Assembly (NCBI GenBank): GCA_947095585.1 | Contig: OX352761.1 | Coordinates: 132,276,277-132,340,276 of the forward strand | Reading direction: 5' to 3' | DNA: 64,000 bases | From: Nephrocerus scutellatus | Lineage: Eukaryota; Arthropoda; Insecta; Diptera; Pipunculidae | Part shown: piece after piece, positions 58,640-64,000 of the stretch | Numbering within the stretch: the first letter of the stretch is position 1 | How the letters are laid out: each line of letters opens with the position of its first letter | Notes under the pieces: generated by a model | What the model was told of the DNA's origin: nothing | What the model saw: only the letters and a program-made list of their open reading frames with translations | Databases searched by the model: none | Made by a program: the position numbers and the translations under genes

Positions 58640-59390
58640 TCCATTGGTTTAGGCGTTATGGAGTTTTTTTGTCTCCTGTGATATTATTTTTTGGCGATGA
58701 TGAATATCTCTCAGATTTTCAGAACGCCAGAATAAACGTGGTCTACCGGCTCGATGCAAGTCTCCTAAGGTTTCGTCAAAAAGATCGCGGTCCAGAGGCG
58801 CGGGCAAATGATTCTGCCCGACGCGTTCGCTGTACTGTACTGCCGCGCCTCCCCGTGGGGGGTTCAGCTGCATCATAACCTTTATATGGCTGGGGTGCGG
58901 GGCTCTACCACGGAAAATAAATAAAGGGCCACGTGTAGTTAGAGTATGCTCAGGGCCACGTGTAGTTAGAGTATGCTCAGGATGGGCAAGGTTTTCGTAC
59001 TTTACCGACCCAGAAAAGGCTACTAGTACTTAAAATGTCTAGAATGGGCACTGTTTTCGTATTAAGTAGCCTGGTCGTACACTGCAGGACCGTGACCTGT
59101 CAGAGATAGTTTATATTCTAGGCGGCCTAGGATAGCGTGCTATCCTAGTGACAAATGATGGGGTTATTGTTGGCTCATCTGTCTAAGATGGACGTTGATT
59201 GTCGTATAACTAATCCGTGTCCGAAGAGGACCGTGGAATTATGAGCTCTGTTGGCGGTGTTAACGTTAATCTTAAGACATTTCATGTACTGCCACGCGGC
59301 TGGGTCGTGTTCTGTTTGACGGAGCATTTACGGCGCCATGACGTTAAAATGGCGACGATATTAGCTTTGCCCTAAAATAATTGATCGCTG
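58640..59390. other. GC-richer unclassified block
   Basis: Distinctly less AT-rich than its surroundings. It includes an exact 27-bp tandem duplication (58926-58952 and 58953-58979, beginning GGGCCACGTGTAGTTAGAG) just after AATAAATAAA. Open frames at 58627-58878 (+) and 58649-58876 (-) have no recognised domain. Probably the 3' portion of an unidentified retrotransposon captured in the larger element. Confidence 0.4.
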
Positions 59391-59530
59391 ATATAAATAT
59401 TAAAATAATTAATATTCTGGTTCTTTGTTCAATTATTTTTTATCCGTTATTATTATACAATCTGTAAAAAAAATCAAAAATATATAAGTTATAAGTTATT
59501 AAATTTTTAAATCCCATGGTCCACCCTGTA

Positions 59531-60819
59531 TATGAATTCTGTATTTATATAATGTATTCAAATGTATATGCCTGTACAAAGCGTCCCGTATAATAAAAAA
59601 TTCTATAACAATAATAATGATGTTGCTTTCGTCATTATTATTATAACATACGGTGTACAAAAAAATTAGAAATCATTTTGACTTATATATTAGGTTTAGG
59701 TTTGTTTTCTGGACGAGAGGGAGTCATAATTGTTATCAATTTTGAATGTGCACATCATGTGTCTTATCAGTAACAGCTTGTATATATACTCGTCGCATTT
59801 AAATACATACGTAATCTCGTGTGCGGGTATCATCTATACGGTTTGGTGAAGCCATTTTATGTATCCACACAAAACGTGTTTTTTTTTGAATTTCAATTAA
59901 AGGCGCTGCACAAATTTATTTGAAATATGGGTAACATAAGTTTAGCAGTTTGAAACTAGGTCACCTTAACAGCTTAACAGAAATTCAACCAAATGTGTTT
60001 GCATATACATAGTACAGATAACAAAATGGCCGTTCCACTGATACTGATAAATAATATAATTGTTAAGACAGAAAGCTACAATTTAAAGCTTTAACTGGCG
60101 GGATGTCGGATGCACTCACCACATCAGTCACTTCTCACTTTTTGCGTTGTTGGTTAAATTTTTTTTCTATTCTAATTACATACCCATTTAATTATTAAAT
60201 ATTATCATTCTTCAAACTATTATGTTATTAAACTAGTAAACTGTAAACGTTAAGAGAATATAAAAGGCTAGAATCTACATCTTTCGAATTAATTAGAAAA
60301 GTTCGTTAAAATTACCAATTTATTTATACATACCTAGTTTTGCCCGCATGAATGCTTTTCATTACGTGAAATGTGTTGAAGGGAAAAATGTCTTCTTTCA
60401 GCGACCGTAAATTGCTCCTGAATTTTAAATGGTATTCTTCGAATCGTTGTATTTTCTACTTTTACAATGCAAAATAGGTTTTATGTGATTTAATTACGAA
60501 TTACGAAACGAGCTGTGTAAATTGCCGTTTTTAGTTCCTGGCATTTTTTGCCGTATAGTAGTTCCTGGCATTTATACCCTCATATAACATTTTTGAATTT
60601 AAATTCATTATTACGAGGGCTGCTGGTTGTTGCATTGGGACAAAGTTTACAACAAAAAAAACTCTTTATCTTTTAAAACTCTTTTTAAAGTACTTCCCGA
60701 AAAGATTTACAAAAGCTGGCTTCCATAAAAAGCAGTTTAACTGCAAAATCACTAGTTCCTAATAAAATGTAAATGGTAAACTATATTCTATAAGCTCTAT
60801 GTAGGTATACTTTATGTCA
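59531..60819. other. Intergenic, no gene seen
   Basis: AT-rich. No frame or repeat that I can assign. Confidence 0.4.
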
Positions 60820-60970
60820 AGTTCGTCTGCGTAAGTCAGTATCTGAATGTACTTATAGAGCAGGGTTTCTCTCGGCGCTGCGTCAGAGTCTTTAATCACT
60901 TTCTCTAACGCCAGGTTGGAGAGGACGTAAGCTACTTTGTAATAAGTCTCAAAATCGGAAACGTTTTCAA
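60820..60970 (-). mobile_element. Non-LTR retrotransposon family A, catalytic-box fragment
   Basis: GTCTGCGTAAGTCAGTATCT reads QILTYADEL on the reverse strand (YADD box with the second D changed to E). Aligned downstream blocks (CTGCGTCAGAGTCT, TCTAACGCCAGGTTGGAGAG) match 34640-34780. Confidence 0.6.
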
Positions 60971-61160
60971 TACACAGGAAACCAAGTATGTAAGGCGTAT
61001 TTTATTTGCCGTGGAATTGGGAATTCGAATATAAACAACATAAATTTTGAATTCCTCGATCGAAATTAGAAATTACGCTTTACGTTTCGCGTTTCATTTG
61101 GAACTTTCTTAACCCAAACTGTAACTGTGCTACCCATCGGCGATCGACTAACTTTCTTGT

Positions 61161-61311
61161 AAATTCTCTAATCTAATCGGAGTTACACGTGCGTTTACAA
61201 TTTGAAGAAAATCGGGTACTTTTTTCTATAAAATGTGAATGGGTGCCCCTCGGAGCTGGTTTTAAAGCCAGCCAGCCAGCCAAGGACAGGCGAAGTTAAT
61301 AAAGAGAATTT
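61161..61311. mobile_element. Terminal-repeat family, short deleted copy
   Basis: AAATTCTCTAATCTAATCGG at the left and GCGAAGTTAATAAAGAGAAT then TT at the right, with the GCCAGCCAGCCAGCCA subterminal block. Only about 70 bases of a monomer remain inside. Confidence 0.65.
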
Positions 61312-61654
61312 AAAAAAATTATATCTAGCGCGCCTAGCGTTCAAAACAGTAACTAAAAACAGAATTTCGATTTTTAATACCAGCAAAACTCATCCGCAAA
61401 TTTGCAAATTCCAAAAAATGTGATAGTGTCATTGTTGTTTTAATGGTCAAATAAAATACGCCTGTAAACATCGTGTAGGGGAAATTTTGTCTATTTCTAA
61501 CATTGATTATTGTGTTTAAAACAAGTAAATGAACAAACTTTTATATATAGGTACATCGAAACACGCCACACAGTCGTTTATTGCTTGGTAATAAACGCCA
61601 AAATATCTGTTTTTGAGGTCGGAGCTATTTCAAAGAATTTTCTTTCTTCCACGC

Positions 61655-62060
61655 TTCACACGCGCCACACACGACTCGCGACACGCTTCAAAAGCGGGAT
61701 ATCAAGATGGGCCCATGACATTGAGTCGCTCACGCTCACAGTTGGTTAAAAAGAACTTAAAAAAAGTCGAAAAAAAAATCTTAACCCATCACACGCACCA
61801 CACGCCACACTCGGAATATAAAAAATGCTATTTTGAACTTAGACACTCACAAAATTTCATCTCTCTAGGTCGTGTGGAGGGTGGTTAAAAGGACCTCAGA
61901 GAAGTCGGAAAAAATTTCAACCCATCACACGCGCCACACCCGTCACGCGTCGTACTCGAAATATAAAAATTCTATTTTGGACTGAGACACTCACAAAATT
62001 TCAGCTCTCTAGGTCGTATGGAAGGTGGTTAAAAGCGACCTCAAAGTGGTCAAAAATTCG
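61655..62060. repeat. Tandem repeat, about 144-bp period
   Basis: GACACTCACAAAATTTCA followed by CTCTCTAGGTCGT and GGTGGTTAAAAG occurs near 61842 and again near 61986. AACCCATCACACGC.CCACAC precedes each. A more diverged unit begins near 61660. It is rich in CACACG motifs. No coding sense. Confidence 0.65.
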
Positions 62061-62717
62061 AACAAAAAGGGGCCAAGTCAAGTTAAATAAAAGCTTTTAA
62101 AAAAGTAGCACAGCAAATGTATAGATAGCGTGTTTGATGTGATTGTATTTGCGAAAATTTCTCCCCTTTTTGACATTTCTTCTGGAGGAAAAATTGCAAA
62201 GCTGGCAGCTCCTTTTTAGCTGTTGTTTTTAATCTGTACGTCAAGTGTGTGACAATTGAGAAGCTACTAGCATATACATGGAACTACAAACCGTGTGGCA
62301 ATTCGCCAGTCCGTACATAACATAATAGTTATCTATTCGTTAAAAGGAATTGGCCACTCTAATAGCAAAAGTGAATTAATCGATTGTGATTTTATAAAAA
62401 ACAAACATAATTCCTGACCCACTATCACCCAAAAAAATAATAATGCCAAACAAACAATTAATAAAAACTAATCACGTTGTACCAAACTGCAAAAGTGTGA
62501 ACAAATATTTTTGACAATGAAAACTACCTTCGTGAAGAATTGTTTAGCAGATAAGAGTGTTTGATTTGCTATCTGCAACATCAACTGTACGAAGAGGTAA
62601 GAATTCTCACAGCGTATGTCCTACGCTTTGTGCAGCCGCTGCATCATAACAAACAGTCTTAATGTTTCGTCGACTACACGACTTTTGCAAGACTTTTTCG
62701 ACTTTTATCCTTTGTTG
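62061..62717. other. Intergenic, possible untranslated exon
   Basis: No open frame. A GAAGAGGTAAGAAT at about 62592 is a good splice donor after a stretch without recognised repeats. An untranslated first exon of a gene beyond the window is conceivable but unsupported. Confidence 0.25.
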
Positions 62718-62930
62718 TCGCCGAGGTTCAGTGGAAATGGGCTACTGAGCAGGAGGGAGGTTCGTGGTTCGAATCCCAGTAACACCAAAAAGTATTTTTC
62801 ACGGTTTCCTACCTCTGGCGAATGGGTGACAAACGTTCCGAGAAAAATAACTTCTCACGGAAAACTTCTCAATTCGCCGTTCGGATCCGGACTTAAGTTG
62901 TATAACGGAGTATGTATCTTTTTTTAAATT
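62718..62930 (+). mobile_element. tRNA-derived SINE, copy 3
   Basis: B box GGTTCGAATCC at 62766-62776 with an eroded A-box region upstream (TTCAGTGGAAATGGGC). The body AAAATAACTTCTCACGGAAA, CTTCTCAATTCGCC, CGGATCCGGACTTAA aligns block by block with 16840-16900. It lacks the 3' half of copy 2 (no AGCTAGGC..TTGGACC block). Confidence 0.7.
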
Positions 62931-63682
62931 AATCATAAAATCATATTTTTTTTCGAAAATATTTCCTAACGTCTTTTGAGCTTTCTGATGGCAAGGTGGT
63001 TTTTATTTGGGTCATGCCCAAGGATGCCTTAATTTCACAATATACATATTACAAAGCGATCTTCCTTAATCACTTTACGCACAGCATTGATGTTTTCCGG
63101 TATAACAGCTGATTTCGAAATTTTTTTTTAACGAAATATGTCCACTCGATATGATAGATATTCAAGTTGACAATTTACATAGACACTTTCTCTTTTCCTC
63201 TTTTTAATATGTGTCTTAAAATTCGGGATACGGGATGGGATATAGAAATATAACGATTTTAGAAATTTAGTTCATCGAAGCACCGACAGAATACTCACTA
63301 CGTACGAGGTTTTTAACTTGTCTCGCCTCAGAGTATTATAATCATCCACCATGTATGCCATTTGACCTTATGATAATAATAAACGCAAAGTACATGGCTT
63401 AATAAATGTGTTCGAACTTAATTATATCTGTACGATAAACTAAATGCATTTTTTCTGCATATGAAAAATTAGTTTTAAAAAAAGATTCAAGGACATGAGA
63501 AATATTGCGTTCAAGGTGTGTGTGCGGTAAAAAATGATTTGTGGTAAGAGCTATCTAAATTTGACTTGTTAGGTGTTCAAAAGAGACACATTGTTTGCAT
63601 TTGCGTTAGTTGTCAATGAAATGGCAAATTTAACGCCACTATTTTGTATGTTTATGTATACTAAGTCTTTTATTTGATTTTT
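62931..63682. other. Intergenic, no gene seen
   Basis: AT-rich with no coding frame or recognised repeat. Confidence 0.4.
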
Positions 63683-64000
63683 AAATTCTCTATTATAACT
63701 TCGCGTGCCCGTTTTGTCTGTCGATGAGTGGCTGGGTGGCCAAATTTTGTGTTCAATTTTTAACCCACTTCGAAAAGTCCGATTTTATTGAAACTTTGCA
63801 TACATGTGTATCTCCTGTGATAATACTTTTTATAAAAATTTTGAAGTGATCGGGCCCCAGCGCCGAGAAGCGTCCATACAAATATCTTAAAAATTAACAC
63901 GATTTTCTTCAAACACTTTTTATAAATTTTAGAATTTTTAATGAATACACCACTGCCGGTTTTCGGAGACTTAAAACACACGACGCGACGAAAAAACCAT
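63683..64000. mobile_element. Terminal-repeat family, copy running off the window
   Basis: AAATTCTCTATTATAACTTC, GCGTGCCCGT, then monomer landmarks ACATGTGTATCTCC, ATAATACTTTTTATAAAAAT and GATTTTCTTCAAAC. Same left end and first monomer as 20634-20900. The right terminus is not in the window. Confidence 0.65.

Larger units (their letters stand above)
56889..59528. mobile_element. 2.6-kb non-autonomous element with CAGGGTG/CACCCTG ends
   Basis: Left end TATATACAGGGTGAGCCAAAA, right end CATGGTCCACCCTGTATATG; both begin next to TATA, and both have a TTTAAAAATT block about 30 bases in. CAGGGTG ends with a TA target resemble mariner-like elements. The interior has no transposase; it holds a satellite block (57435-58630) and a GC-richer block (58640-59390). 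Confidence 0.5.

Overview
This is insect nuclear DNA, most likely from a higher fly and possibly a tephritid fruit fly. Protein-coding exons are split by short GT-AG introns of about 60-76 bp in an AT-rich background. The four recognisable genes are fly orthologues: Calx (Na+/Ca2+ exchanger), cardinal (haem peroxidase of eye-pigment synthesis), Nup133 (nuclear pore) and Spps (Sp1-like factor). From memory all four lie on chromosome arm 3R in Drosophila (Muller element E), so the window is probably Muller E. The fly call is well supported; the family is an inference.

Layout. 1-19.5 kb: the 3' part of Calx on the + strand, with five internal exons (1660-5912) and two alternative last exons (8753-8957 and 19282-19486). 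Its introns are full of mobile elements. 19.6-23.4 kb: transposon wreckage. 24.2-24.6 kb: a small two-exon gene on the - strand whose membrane segment resembles the N-terminus of CD98 heavy chain. 25.4-29.7 kb: a repeat-bracketed mariner-like relic and a non-LTR retrotransposon. 30.3-33.0 kb: cardinal, five exons, - strand. 33.8-35.6 kb: retrotransposon fragments and a foldback repeat. 35.7-43.0 kb: Nup133, thirteen exons, - strand, with a 2.8 kb intron that has collected two oppositely oriented retrotransposon fragments and a MITE. 43.2-45.5 kb: short repeats. 46.7-49.7 kb: Spps, one uninterrupted coding exon, - strand. 50-64 kb: no gene I can support, only nested MITEs, a jockey-type fragment, a 2.6 kb element with a mixed-orientation satellite, and SINE and terminal-repeat copies.

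The genes work in separate processes: calcium extrusion, ommochrome synthesis, nuclear pore assembly and Polycomb-linked transcription. They form no operon-like unit. cardinal and Nup133 are adjacent in the same direction. The most interesting gene-level feature is the pair of in-phase, equal-length Calx terminal exons 10.3 kb apart, which would swap the last membrane segment of the exchanger.

The repeat fraction is unusually legible. It includes three copies of a tRNA-derived SINE (one about 17 bp from a Calx splice donor), a short nuclear copy of mitochondrial 16S rRNA, maT-like (DD37D) and rosa-like (DD41D) transposase relics, and several MITE families with clear nesting order. It also includes a dispersed terminal-inverted-repeat family whose interior is an array of about 112-120 bp monomers, most carrying two perfect palindromes. 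No CRISPR array, operon or other prokaryotic feature is present.
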